Shown: piece after piece, positions 36,460-44,804 of the stretch
How positions within the stretch are numbered: the first letter of the stretch is position 1
Layout of the letters: the number at the start of each line of letters is the position of its first letter
NCBI GenBank assembly: GCA_022760735.1
Contig: JAKELU010000006.1
Span: 68,268 to 132,267 of the forward strand
Source: Firmicutes bacterium FC7
GTDB taxonomy: Bacteria; Bacillota; Clostridia; Tissierellales; Tissierellaceae
DNA length: 64,000 nt
Direction: 5' to 3'
Translations under genes and position numbers: made by a program
Notes under the pieces: model-generated
Database searches by the model: none
The model's input: only the letters and a program-made list of their open reading frames with translations
What the model was told of the DNA's origin: nothing

Positions 36460-37860
36460 ATGAAGAAAAGTATAAAATCAAGACTTGTAAAAAGTTTCAT
36501 GTTAATTATTTTAATTACTGTCGTAATTTTAGAGGTATTACTTATAAATGGAATTAAAAATTATTATTATAAAAATGTTGAATCGATTTTATCCAACCAG
36601 ATAGAGTTTTCAACTAATTTTTATTCCAGATACTTTTCTTCAAGTTCACTTGAGGATATTATAATTGATGATATCGATGTTTTTTGGCGTCATACTGCAG
36701 CTCAAGTTCAGATCTTAACTTTAGATGGGAAACTATTAATGGATTCTTTAGGTGTAATCAAGAATGATAATATGATTTATCCAGATATTGAAGAAGCATT
36801 GACTAATGGTAAAGGTGTATGGATAGGTCATGTTGCATATGATGATGAACCTGTTTTAGCAGTATCGAAGCCCTTAAAATATCAGGGTGAAGCTATAGGT
36901 ATTATTAGATTTATATCATCCTTAGAAAAAACTAATGACATTATTAAGCAAATAACTATATTCTTAGTCTGGATGGGAGTATTTGTTGTTCTTGTATCTG
37001 GAGTAGTTAGTTTATTTATTGCTAACTCAATAATAAAGCCCCTAAAGGAGGTCACGGCCGTAGCAGAAAAATTAGCAGATGGACAATTTAAGACTAGGAG
37101 CAGGGTTCGTGTAAATGATGAAATAGGTAGACTATCAAATACACTTAACTATATGGCCGATGAAATATTAAAGAAGGAACAACTAAAAAATGATTTTATT
37201 TCTTCAGTATCACATGAACTTCGAACTCCACTCACATCAATAAAGGGTTGGGCTATTACGTTGAAAGCGGGAGAAATTCCAGATAAGGAACTTCTAAATG
37301 ATGGATTGGATATAATTGAAAAAGAATGTGATAGATTGACTCAAATGGTTGAAGAATTATTGGATTTTTCGCGCTTCACATCAGGAAGGATTCAACTTGA
37401 AAAGGAAATGTTCAACTTGAAGAAAACCATGATAATAATTTCTAAACAACTTGAACCTAGGGCTAAATATAATGGTATTCAATTTATTGTAAATATTGAT
37501 GAAAATATTGGAGGTTATGTTGGTGATGAAAACAGAATTAAGCAAGTCTTTATTAATATTTTAGACAATGCTTTTAAATTTACAGATGAAGGCGGAAAAG
37601 TATATTTAAATGCAACTAAGAAAGGAAAAGAATATATTATAGAAATTGAGGATACTGGTATTGGTATACCAGAGGAGGATCTGCCAAATGTTACTGAAAA
37701 ATTTTATAAGGGTAAAAACAGTAAATCTCATAGTGGAATTGGTTTGTCTATTTCTGATGAAATAGTAAAATTACATGGTGGGACATTAAATATAGAATCA
37801 AAGGAAGGCAAAGGTACAAAAGTAATAGTTAGTCTTCCAATAGAGGAGATCATCGTATGA
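36460..37860 (+). CDS. Membrane sensor histidine kinase
   Basis: A 466-residue kinase of HPK family 1. It has two membrane helices (about 11-30 and 165-189) flanking an extracytoplasmic sensor of about 130 residues, a HAMP domain (190-240), the phosphoacceptor His252 in SVSHELRTPL, and an ATPase domain with N box IFINILDNAFKF-type sequence, G1 DTGIGIPEE and GIGLSIS. It is translationally coupled to the following lipoprotein gene by a four-base overlap. The signal is unknown; linkage to a deacetylase suggests cell-envelope state. Confidence 0.94.
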   Translation: MKKSIKSRLVKSFMLIILITVVILEVLLINGIKNYYYKNVESILSNQIEFSTNFYSRYFSSSSLEDIIIDDIDVFWRHTAAQVQILTLDGKLLMDSLGVIKNDNMIYPDIEEALTNGKGVWIGHVAYDDEPVLAVSKPLKYQGEAIGIIRFISSLEKTNDIIKQITIFLVWMGVFVVLVSGVVSLFIANSIIKPLKEVTAVAEKLADGQFKTRSRVRVNDEIGRLSNTLNYMADEILKKEQLKNDFISSVSHELRTPLTSIKGWAITLKAGEIPDKELLNDGLDIIEKECDRLTQMVEELLDFSRFTSGRIQLEKEMFNLKKTMIIISKQLEPRAKYNGIQFIVNIDENIGGYVGDENRIKQVFINILDNAFKFTDEGGKVYLNATKKGKEYIIEIEDTGIGIPEEDLPNVTEKFYKGKNSKSHSGIGLSISDEIVKLHGGTLNIESKEGKGTKVIVSLPIEEIIV

Positions 37861-39377
37861 AAAAATTGAGTATTATTGTATTGCTTTTATTATCATTATT
37901 TATCCTTACTTCATGTGATATCGTAGAAGGTGATGTAAGTGATAGAATAACATCTCCTGACAATAATATACCTCCTATCTTAGGAAAATGGGTAATCGGT
38001 GAAGCAATAAAAAGTTCTTATTTAAATGCTAATACTGATTATGAAGCTATAGTGGGTAGAGATGCACTATTTCATAAAGATGGGGTCGTAATAGGAGACA
38101 GCTATACAACTCAGCCATCATATAAAATTAAATATGTAAATGCTGCTGATTATTTACTTTATAAATACAAGTCAACTCCTAAACTATTAGGTATAGAGCA
38201 AGAAAATATCGAAGTTGTAACAATTCTAAATGATAACACTTATTTTTTTGAGTTTATTAAGATAAGTGATGATTATATGCTTATAAATATTAATGATACT
38301 TTTTATAGCATGGAAAGGGTTGTTGAAGAAGTTAGTTTAGAAGAAATACAAAGATATATTAATGTCGAAAAAACTATGTTAAGAACTTTTGGTGTAGTTG
38401 AAGATGAAAACTTGCAAACCGGTGTATTATTAGGAATAAAGATTCCTACATACGATGAAGCAAACCAGGTTCCAGATTGGGATTATAAGACTATTTGGAT
38501 AAATAGTCAAAACAGAAAGATAAGCGGCATTTATGAATTAGATACATTACTGTTGCCTAGAAAAAATGGTTTTTGGGTAATTGATACTCAAAGAAAGATA
38601 ACTGAAAAATATATAACAGATGAAATTACTGCAACACCAAAGTTTAGAATTGTTAAAGACGAAATAATAGAAGATGACTTAAGTTTCTTTATGGTGCAAA
38701 TGGAAGTAGAAACAAAGCTAATAGAAGAGAAAAACAGTATGCCATCAATCTTAAAGAATATTTTATTTATAGGAAATGATTATATTTCTGTTGAAAATAT
38801 AGACTTAGACAGAAATTCAAGAAGGACACTTCAAGTATACGCAATAGATAATTTACAAGAAAAAAGACCAATTAAGCTAAGTGACTTAATTGGTGAAAAT
38901 GGGAAGAATATATATGCTGAAGGAGCAAGAAGTGTACTTTCAGTAGACCCTACAATTATACCAAATGAGGAGAATGTGGGCTTAACAAGAAGAAATGGAT
39001 ATTGGATTTTTAACGGACGTATAAACTATAAGCAAAATGATGAGGAATTATTTAAGGACTTTAATTTAAGAGCTATTCCTCCAAAAGAAATGGTAAGCTA
39101 CGATGAACTTTCAATACCGTGGGATGCAATTAGATTAGTTATACCTGATGTAGTTGATGTCTTTTCATCACCTAATAATGAATTTATGGTTGTAATTACA
39201 AGTTCTCATATGGTAATTTACTATATGGAAGATGGAGATATCATAAATGACCCTGTGGCAAAAATTAAATTGCCATACGATTCATCAGTGATCATGTCTG
39301 AGTGGGCACTTGGTCGTTATGCTAAACTCTGGGAAAATGAGGTTATTGAAAATGGTGGCATCCAAATAGATTATTGA
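37857..39377 (+). CDS. Uncharacterised lipoprotein linked to the two-component system
   Basis: A 506-residue surface lipoprotein: an N-terminal hydrophobic helix ends in LTSC with Cys20 as lipid anchor. The rest has no domain I recognise but has an internal repetition of a RKNGFWV/RRNGYWIF element at roughly residues 238-245 and 377-384, suggesting two related beta-rich modules. Its ATGA overlap with the kinase gene makes a functional link likely, for example as an accessory sensor or stability partner. No enzyme motif is visible. Confidence 0.85.
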   Translation: MKKLSIIVLLLLSLFILTSCDIVEGDVSDRITSPDNNIPPILGKWVIGEAIKSSYLNANTDYEAIVGRDALFHKDGVVIGDSYTTQPSYKIKYVNAADYLLYKYKSTPKLLGIEQENIEVVTILNDNTYFFEFIKISDDYMLININDTFYSMERVVEEVSLEEIQRYINVEKTMLRTFGVVEDENLQTGVLLGIKIPTYDEANQVPDWDYKTIWINSQNRKISGIYELDTLLLPRKNGFWVIDTQRKITEKYITDEITATPKFRIVKDEIIEDDLSFFMVQMEVETKLIEEKNSMPSILKNILFIGNDYISVENIDLDRNSRRTLQVYAIDNLQEKRPIKLSDLIGENGKNIYAEGARSVLSVDPTIIPNEENVGLTRRNGYWIFNGRINYKQNDEELFKDFNLRAIPPKEMVSYDELSIPWDAIRLVIPDVVDVFSSPNNEFMVVITSSHMVIYYMEDGDIINDPVAKIKLPYDSSVIMSEWALGRYAKLWENEVIENGGIQIDY

Positions 39378-39411
39378 CCTAAATAAATTACACTAGAATG
39401 GAGATGAGAAA

Positions 39412-39738
39412 ATGGATGAATTACTTAAGCATTTAGATAACTGGGAAGTTGTGCTTTATATATCTCTGGCATGCATTGTACTTACTGTTGTAGTTAACTT
39501 GATATTTGGCAAATATAGATTTGTAAAATATATACCTGGGATGATATTTATTTTTGTTGGCTTATTTAACTTTTTTTCGGTTCTAGATTCTTTAACAGAG
39601 GCAGAGAGTATTAATAATTTATCCTTATTTATACTATTAGTTGTAGGTGGAATAATAGGATTATTATCAGCACTCATTATAGGGATATACAATAAACCTA
39701 TAAAGAAAAAGAAAGGGATTAAAGCTGATAAGGATTAA
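39412..39738 (+). CDS. Small membrane protein (three predicted helices)
   Basis: A 108-residue protein with three hydrophobic segments at about residues 13-31, 41-60 and 70-94, and a lysine-rich C-terminus (KKKKGIKADKD). No family recognised. It follows the lipoprotein gene by 34 bases with GGAGATGAG before the ATG, and is the last gene of the deacetylase/two-component unit. Its stop overlaps that of the convergent glpP by four bases. Confidence 0.8.
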   Translation: MDELLKHLDNWEVVLYISLACIVLTVVVNLIFGKYRFVKYIPGMIFIFVGLFNFFSVLDSLTEAESINNLSLFILLVVGGIIGLLSALIIGIYNKPIKKKKGIKADKD

Positions 39739-40304
39739 TAGTTAAACCATGTACTACTGCAAGTAGATGCTACACCTTTTGCACCTGAAGTAAGAGCAAG
39801 GGTTACATCCTTTGTGGTTTCAATTAATCCACTTGCGATTATAGGAAGCATAGTTTCCTGATACATCTTATCTATAATTTTTGACATAATACCAGGACAA
39901 ACATTAATTGCATTTGGACGGAAAGTTTTTATAGATGCTAATCCTTCTTTCAACTCTTTTGAATTATGGATTAGCATCCTTTGTATTGTAAATACTCCCA
40001 TATCTTTGCATAATTTTATTAAATTTGATTTACTAGTTATAATTCCATCTAATTCAATATTTTTTATAATATATTCCAATCCCCATGTATCTTTTGAAAA
40101 ACCGTCTATAGAATCAACTAGAATGTATAGACCTTTATCTTTTGATTTTACCCTTTGAGATATTTCTTTTAGGTTAAAAATATTTCCTGATAATAGAAAT
40201 ATATTTTCACATGGAGAATTAAGTGCAATTTCTAGTTTATCCATTTCTTTAATTGCAGCTATTATGGGCATTTTATTTAAACTTTCAAGAAAAGGATTCA
40301 TCAT
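39735..40304 (-). CDS. glpP: Glycerol-3-phosphate-responsive antiterminator
   Basis: GlpP binds glycerol-3-phosphate and lets RNA polymerase read through leader terminators of glycerol genes. The TIM-barrel-like sequence with FLLSGNIFNLKEI, VDSIDGFSKD, DGIITSK, NVCPGIM and PIIASGLI is characteristic. Length is about 189 residues. ATG 40304 after AAAGGTG is preferred to the GTG nine bases earlier. No glpF, glpK or glpD gene lies in the window, so it is away from its usual targets; it is the last gene of a pspC-recX-GIY unit. Confidence 0.92.
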   Translation of the reverse strand: MMNPFLESLNKMPIIAAIKEMDKLEIALNSPCENIFLLSGNIFNLKEISQRVKSKDKGLYILVDSIDGFSKDTWGLEYIIKNIELDGIITSKSNLIKLCKDMGVFTIQRMLIHNSKELKEGLASIKTFRPNAINVCPGIMSKIIDKMYQETMLPIIASGLIETTKDVTLALTSGAKGVASTCSSTWFNY

Positions 40305-40305
40305 T

Positions 40306-40548
40306 TCAATCACCTTTTATTAACTTTAACTTCTTTTTTCTAGTCAATCTTTTAATGTTTATTTCTCTTTTTAAAGCATCGCTCTTATTTGAATGCACTT
40401 CATAGTAGCAAAGTTTTACAGGTAGTCTTCCACGTGTATATTTTGCGCCGATACCTTTATTGTGAGCCTTTATTCTTTCCTCTAATGAAGTTGTATACCC
40501 GGTATAAAGAGTGCCATCATTACATTCTATAATATAAACATAATACAT
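40306..40548 (-). CDS. GIY-YIG endonuclease domain protein (YhbQ/UPF0213-like)
   Basis: An 80-residue single-domain GIY-YIG protein. The N-terminal YYVYIIECNDGTLYTGYT contains the two paired motifs (YVY and TGY), followed by a conserved Arg and His and the C-terminal ALKREINIKRLTR block. Family members are suspected structure-specific nucleases; the role is not established. The ATG follows GGTGAT and it is four bases after recX; the stop overlaps the start region of glpP. Confidence 0.92.
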   Translation of the reverse strand: MYYVYIIECNDGTLYTGYTTSLEERIKAHNKGIGAKYTRGRLPVKLCYYEVHSNKSDALKREINIKRLTRKKKLKLIKGD

Positions 40549-40552
40549 TTTA

Positions 40553-41173
40553 TCACCAATTTTTAAGTAGGTTATCTAAAACTCTAGAAATTACATCGTA
40601 TGAGTAACCTTTTCTTTGTAAGAATCCTCCCAATTTTCTATATATTGAGTATTTATCCTGACCAATATAACTGCTTTGTTTCTTGAGTGCTAATTCAAAA
40701 GCATTGTCATATTCATCATCAGAATTTATTACTAATATTGAATTAATGATTTCCTTGGAAATCCCCTTTCTTAATAAATCAAATCTAATTCGAATTGGTC
40801 CATATTTATATAGATTTTGCTTGTCATTAATATACATTTTAGCATATTCAAAATCGTTAATATATTTATTTTTCTTTAGATAATTAATGGTATATTCTAT
40901 ATATACTTCGTCAAAACCTTTACGTTGCAGTGCTTTATACATTTCAGTTTCAGTTTTTTGTCTATATGATAGTAACTTTAATGCATAACTTATTACCTTA
41001 TTTTGTTCTTCATTTCTTAAAATTTCATCAATAAAGCTCTGTTCAATTTCCTCGCCTATAGATAATCCATATTTGAGTTTTAATTCTTCCGATAATTCAA
41101 ATGCAAATTCATTGTCTAAATATATGTTATATCTTTTATTATTTTTCTGCTGTTCAATGCTTGTTATAATCAT
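40553..41173 (-). CDS. recX: RecA regulatory protein RecX
   Basis: RecX limits RecA filament growth during recombination and SOS induction. The 206-residue protein has the RecX three-helix repeats: KVISYALKLLSYRQKTETEM, then DEVYIEYTINYLKKNKYIND, and a last GGFLQRKGYSYDVISRVLD segment. ATG 41173 behind GAGGTG is the start. No recA is nearby. Gene order is pspC, recX, GIY-YIG, glpP, with very short gaps. Confidence 0.92.
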   Translation of the reverse strand: MIITSIEQQKNNKRYNIYLDNEFAFELSEELKLKYGLSIGEEIEQSFIDEILRNEEQNKVISYALKLLSYRQKTETEMYKALQRKGFDEVYIEYTINYLKKNKYINDFEYAKMYINDKQNLYKYGPIRIRFDLLRKGISKEIINSILVINSDDEYDNAFELALKKQSSYIGQDKYSIYRKLGGFLQRKGYSYDVISRVLDNLLKNW

Positions 41174-41205
41174 GCTGCACCTCGTTATTATAATCTTGAA
41201 GAAAA

Positions 41206-41589
41206 TCAATAATTAGTATTTCTATAATTAATAAGTATATAAAACCCTAATATTATCAATAGCGCAGGCCAGTACTTGCTAAAGTCGATTATTTGCGGAT
41301 AAATAATTTTTAGCAATAAATATACTCCTATCAATATAAGACCAATTCCAATTATAAAATGAGTATTTTTATATTGTCTGCTATCTTGACCGTCCTGATA
41401 AACATATCCATCATCTTCTGGAATAATAATTGCACAGATAAAATAAGATATAACCATGGTCCCAAAAAGTGGTATAGTTAATATAAACCAAATCAATCTT
41501 ATTATTGTAGGGTCTATATTAAAAAACTCTGCTATTCCACCGCATACTCCCATTAACACCTTATCCCTAGATCTAGTAAGCCTTTTCAT
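41206..41589 (-). CDS. PspC-domain membrane protein
   Basis: A 127-residue protein with an N-terminal PspC domain (KVLMGVCGGIAEFFNIDPTI, then a helix at about 28-50) and a second hydrophobic region at about 74-122 (two helices). PspC-type proteins are linked to envelope stress responses in Gram-positive bacteria. ATG 41589 follows GGAGGTG. No pspA or liaRS is near. It is the first gene of the minus-strand unit with recX. Confidence 0.88.
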   Translation of the reverse strand: MKRLTRSRDKVLMGVCGGIAEFFNIDPTIIRLIWFILTIPLFGTMVISYFICAIIIPEDDGYVYQDGQDSRQYKNTHFIIGIGLILIGVYLLLKIIYPQIIDFSKYWPALLIILGFYILINYRNTNY

Positions 41590-41712
41590 TAAAAACACCT
41601 CCAAGTCTCACTATTATAGTATCAGATTTAATTTGAAATATAAATAGAAGTATCAAAATAATTCCAATTGTAAACACTTTATGATAACATAGATTCATGA
41701 GGAGGGGTGATA

Positions 41713-42144
41713 ATGTATAACTTAATTTCCATTCTATTTAAGTATATTTTTATAATTATAATTTATTTATTTATTTTTAGTATAATTAGACTTATATATT
41801 TGGATATAAAAAGTATAAATACTATTACACTTGAAGGAAATGCTTATTTAAAGCTTATAAATAGAAGGGATTCCTTACCATATAAAGTAAAGGAACACTA
41901 TTCAATAGATGATGAAATTACAATGGGAAGATATTCAGATAATGATATCTTTATACAGGATCCATTTGTTTCAAAAAGACATTTTAAGATAGTTGAAGAT
42001 GAAGGAGCGTATTACTTGGAAGATTTAGATAGCGCCAATGGTACATATGTGAATAATGAGAGAATTGAAGATGTGGTGAAGCTATCGAACGGTGATATAA
42101 TTAGAGTAGGTAATATAGAATTTTTATTTGTTGATAGAGGGTAG
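41713..42144 (+). CDS. FHA-domain membrane protein
   Basis: A 143-residue protein with an N-terminal membrane helix (about residues 8-28) and a C-terminal FHA domain, which recognises phosphothreonine. The core motifs GRYSDNDI, SKRHFKI and NGTYVNN are complete. ATG 41713 after GGAGGGG is the start. Gene order FHA, FtsW/RodA and class B PBP is a conserved cell-wall cluster, also seen in actinobacteria with Ser/Thr kinase genes; no kinase is adjacent here. Confidence 0.92.
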   Translation: MYNLISILFKYIFIIIIYLFIFSIIRLIYLDIKSINTITLEGNAYLKLINRRDSLPYKVKEHYSIDDEITMGRYSDNDIFIQDPFVSKRHFKIVEDEGAYYLEDLDSANGTYVNNERIEDVVKLSNGDIIRVGNIEFLFVDRG

Positions 42145-42153
42145 GAGAATATT

Positions 42154-43395
42154 ATGTTTAATAAAAAAGTAAGTATAAACTCCCCAAGAAATTTACTCTT
42201 TTTATTTGAGATATTATCTCTATTTTTATTGTTAGTCAGTCAATGGAACAATATAGAAAAAACCATATACTATATTTGGATTGGTTTAATATTAATTATA
42301 TATATTTCTAATTATTTACTTAATAAAATATCAAGCGGGGATAATTATATATTTTTAATAGTTACAATGCTTATGTCCATAGGTATCATTATGATATACA
42401 GAATCGATCCTAATTTGGGTATGAAGCAGTTATTATGGTTGTCAGGTGGAATCGCTGTATTTTATCTAACATATTTTGCAATTAAGCTAATTAGAGGATG
42501 GGATAGATGGATCACATTATATATAGGAGCATCCTATTTTTTATTTATAATGACGTTTCTATTAGGAACCAGAAAATACGGTGCAATTAATTGGATTAAT
42601 ATTGGGGGCATTAGTTTTCAACCAGCGGAAATTACTAAAATACTAGTAATATTTATAATAGCATCCTATTACAATAAGCCAGATGTCTTTAAAAAATATA
42701 GGTATTCAGATTATATTCTTATGGGTATTATCTATTCATTCATTGCACTTTTGTTTTTACAAAGAGACTTGGGTACTGCTCTTATATTTTACGGGATATT
42801 TTTATTTGTACAATTTATTTATGAAGAGAAAAGAAAACTAATATTATATAATATTGGATTATCCTCAATTGGAGCCATTTTAGGGTATGTTTTATTTGAC
42901 CACGTTAAGATTAGAATTCAAACATGGATAGATCCTTGGTCTTTTATAGATAATAAAGGATATCAAATTACTCAATCCCTATTTGCAATTGCAGAAGGTG
43001 GATTCTTTGGAACCGGTTTAGGCCTGGGACATCCGGAATTTATTCCACTAGCATATACTGATTTTATTTTCTCAGCAATATGTGAAGAAATGGGGATCTT
43101 TACGGGGATAGGGATCATAATGTTATTTTTGATACTTGTCTATAGAGGATTTAAAATAGCATTGAATCAAAATAATAAATTCTATAAGATTTTAGCAATC
43201 GGTGTTAGCCTATTGTTCGGTATTCAGTCTATAATCATACTTGGTGGAGTATTAAAGTTACTTCCTCTAACTGGTATTACTTTACCTTTTGTATCTTATG
43301 GTGGAAGCTCCATTTTATCCAGCTTTATTGCTTTAGGAATTCTCCAAGTGTCATCAGAAGATATAAATTATGAGGGGGAAGAAGTAGTTGAATAG
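42154..43395 (+). CDS. FtsW/RodA/SpoVE-family peptidoglycan glycosyltransferase
   Basis: A SEDS-family polymerase of 413 residues with about ten membrane helices that assembles glycan strands from lipid II. The signature region around YKSGYQITQS-like DNKGYQITQSLFAIAEGG and the closing GITLPFVSYGGSS are conserved. It is nine bases after the FHA gene and its stop overlaps the PBP gene by eight bases, so the SEDS polymerase and its transpeptidase partner are co-translated. Assignment to FtsW, RodA or SpoVE is not possible from sequence here. Confidence 0.93.
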   Translation: MFNKKVSINSPRNLLFLFEILSLFLLLVSQWNNIEKTIYYIWIGLILIIYISNYLLNKISSGDNYIFLIVTMLMSIGIIMIYRIDPNLGMKQLLWLSGGIAVFYLTYFAIKLIRGWDRWITLYIGASYFLFIMTFLLGTRKYGAINWINIGGISFQPAEITKILVIFIIASYYNKPDVFKKYRYSDYILMGIIYSFIALLFLQRDLGTALIFYGIFLFVQFIYEEKRKLILYNIGLSSIGAILGYVLFDHVKIRIQTWIDPWSFIDNKGYQITQSLFAIAEGGFFGTGLGLGHPEFIPLAYTDFIFSAICEEMGIFTGIGIIMLFLILVYRGFKIALNQNNKFYKILAIGVSLLFGIQSIIILGGVLKLLPLTGITLPFVSYGGSSILSSFIALGILQVSSEDINYEGEEVVE

Positions 43396-44791
43396 AGAGA
43401 ATAAAAGAATTATTTTAATACTAATTGCCCTATGTATTTGTTTTACAGGTTTAATAGGCTATATGAGTTATTTCCAAGTTTTTAGAGCAGAAAAAATTAA
43501 AGCTAATTCCTACAATAAGAGATTATGGATAAATGAGGAAAGGATATTACGAGGATCCATAATGGATAGAAATGGAAATGTTTTAGTATATAGTGAAGAA
43601 AGAGATGGGGCAATTCAAAGATTTTATAAGTATGGTAACCTTTATAGTCATATTATTGGTTATAGCCATAGGGAGTATGGTAAATCGGGCTTAGAATTAA
43701 TATATAATAATGCGCTTCTAAATATTAATGAAAACTCGGCAATTGATGAAATTATTAATATTGTTGCTCCAACAACGGTAGGCAACAATATTGAATTGAC
43801 AATTGATCATGGAACTCAGGAAAGAGCTAGAAACCTTTTACAAGGTAGAAAAGGTGCAATTGTTGCAATGAATCCAAAAACAGGAGAAATTTATGCAATG
43901 GTAAGCATGCCTGATTTTAATGTAAATAGATTAAGAGATGATTGGGGTACAATTTCTGAGGATGTAAATAGTCCTTTATTAAATAGGGCTACCCAGGGGC
44001 TATATACACCGGGTTCAGTTTTTAAAGTAATTACTGCAGCAGCAGTATTGAATACTCCTGGAGTAGAAACTAATTATAATTGTGAAGGTAGTACTACAAT
44101 TGATGGATATTCTTTCAGTGATTATCAGAATACAGCGCATGGCAATCTTGATTTAAACCAGGCACTAATAAAGTCATGCAATACCTATTTTACAACTAAG
44201 GCGGTAGTTGTAGGTGAAGATAAGTTGAGGAAAACAGCAGAGGGGTTTATGTTTAATTCCAATATACCTTTTGATTTACCTGTAAAGAACTCTACTTACC
44301 CTAAAGGTAACCTAGAGACTACTGAATTAGCGGCATCAGGGATTGGTCAAGGAAAAGTTCTTACAACTCCTTTGAATATGGTATTGACAGCTTCAGCAAT
44401 AGCTAACAATGGCGAAATTGTAAAGCCTATATTGGTTAAGAATGTAGTTTCTACTAATGGGAAAATTATTAAGTCCAATAGAACGGAAACACTATCTGTA
44501 GCTGTAGATAGCCTAAAGGCAAGTGCTATAAAAGAGATGATGATAGGTGTAGTTCAAACAGGTACTGGTTCAAATGCAAGTATAAGAAATGTACAGGTGG
44601 CTGGGAAAACAGGTACGGCTGAGAACCCTTCAGGTAAATCACATGCATGGTTTATTGGATTTGCTCCTGCTAATGACCCTAAGATTGCGATTTCTGTAGT
44701 TCTAGAGGAAGAAGGTTCAACAGGGGGAAGAAGTGCCGCTCCAATTGCAAGGGATCTGATTATATATGGTTTAAATAATATAAAATTCTAA
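43388..44791 (+). CDS. Class B penicillin-binding protein (PbpA type transpeptidase)
   Basis: A transpeptidase that cross-links peptidoglycan. The start is TTG or an overlapping in-frame codon in the FtsW/RodA stop; a membrane helix follows at about residues 9-29. The penicillin-binding motifs are Ser210-x-x-Lys213 (SVFK), Ser263-x-Asn265 (SCN) and Lys407-Thr-Gly (KTG). At 467 residues it is short, with a small N-terminal domain, like the PbpA partner of RodA/FtsW in FHA clusters. Partnership with the upstream SEDS polymerase is a well-supported pattern. Confidence 0.94.
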   Translation: MNRENKRIILILIALCICFTGLIGYMSYFQVFRAEKIKANSYNKRLWINEERILRGSIMDRNGNVLVYSEERDGAIQRFYKYGNLYSHIIGYSHREYGKSGLELIYNNALLNINENSAIDEIINIVAPTTVGNNIELTIDHGTQERARNLLQGRKGAIVAMNPKTGEIYAMVSMPDFNVNRLRDDWGTISEDVNSPLLNRATQGLYTPGSVFKVITAAAVLNTPGVETNYNCEGSTTIDGYSFSDYQNTAHGNLDLNQALIKSCNTYFTTKAVVVGEDKLRKTAEGFMFNSNIPFDLPVKNSTYPKGNLETTELAASGIGQGKVLTTPLNMVLTASAIANNGEIVKPILVKNVVSTNGKIIKSNRTETLSVAVDSLKASAIKEMMIGVVQTGTGSNASIRNVQVAGKTGTAENPSGKSHAWFIGFAPANDPKIAISVVLEEEGSTGGRSAAPIARDLIIYGLNNIKF

Positions 44792-44804
44792 ATAGGAGGA
44801 TATT

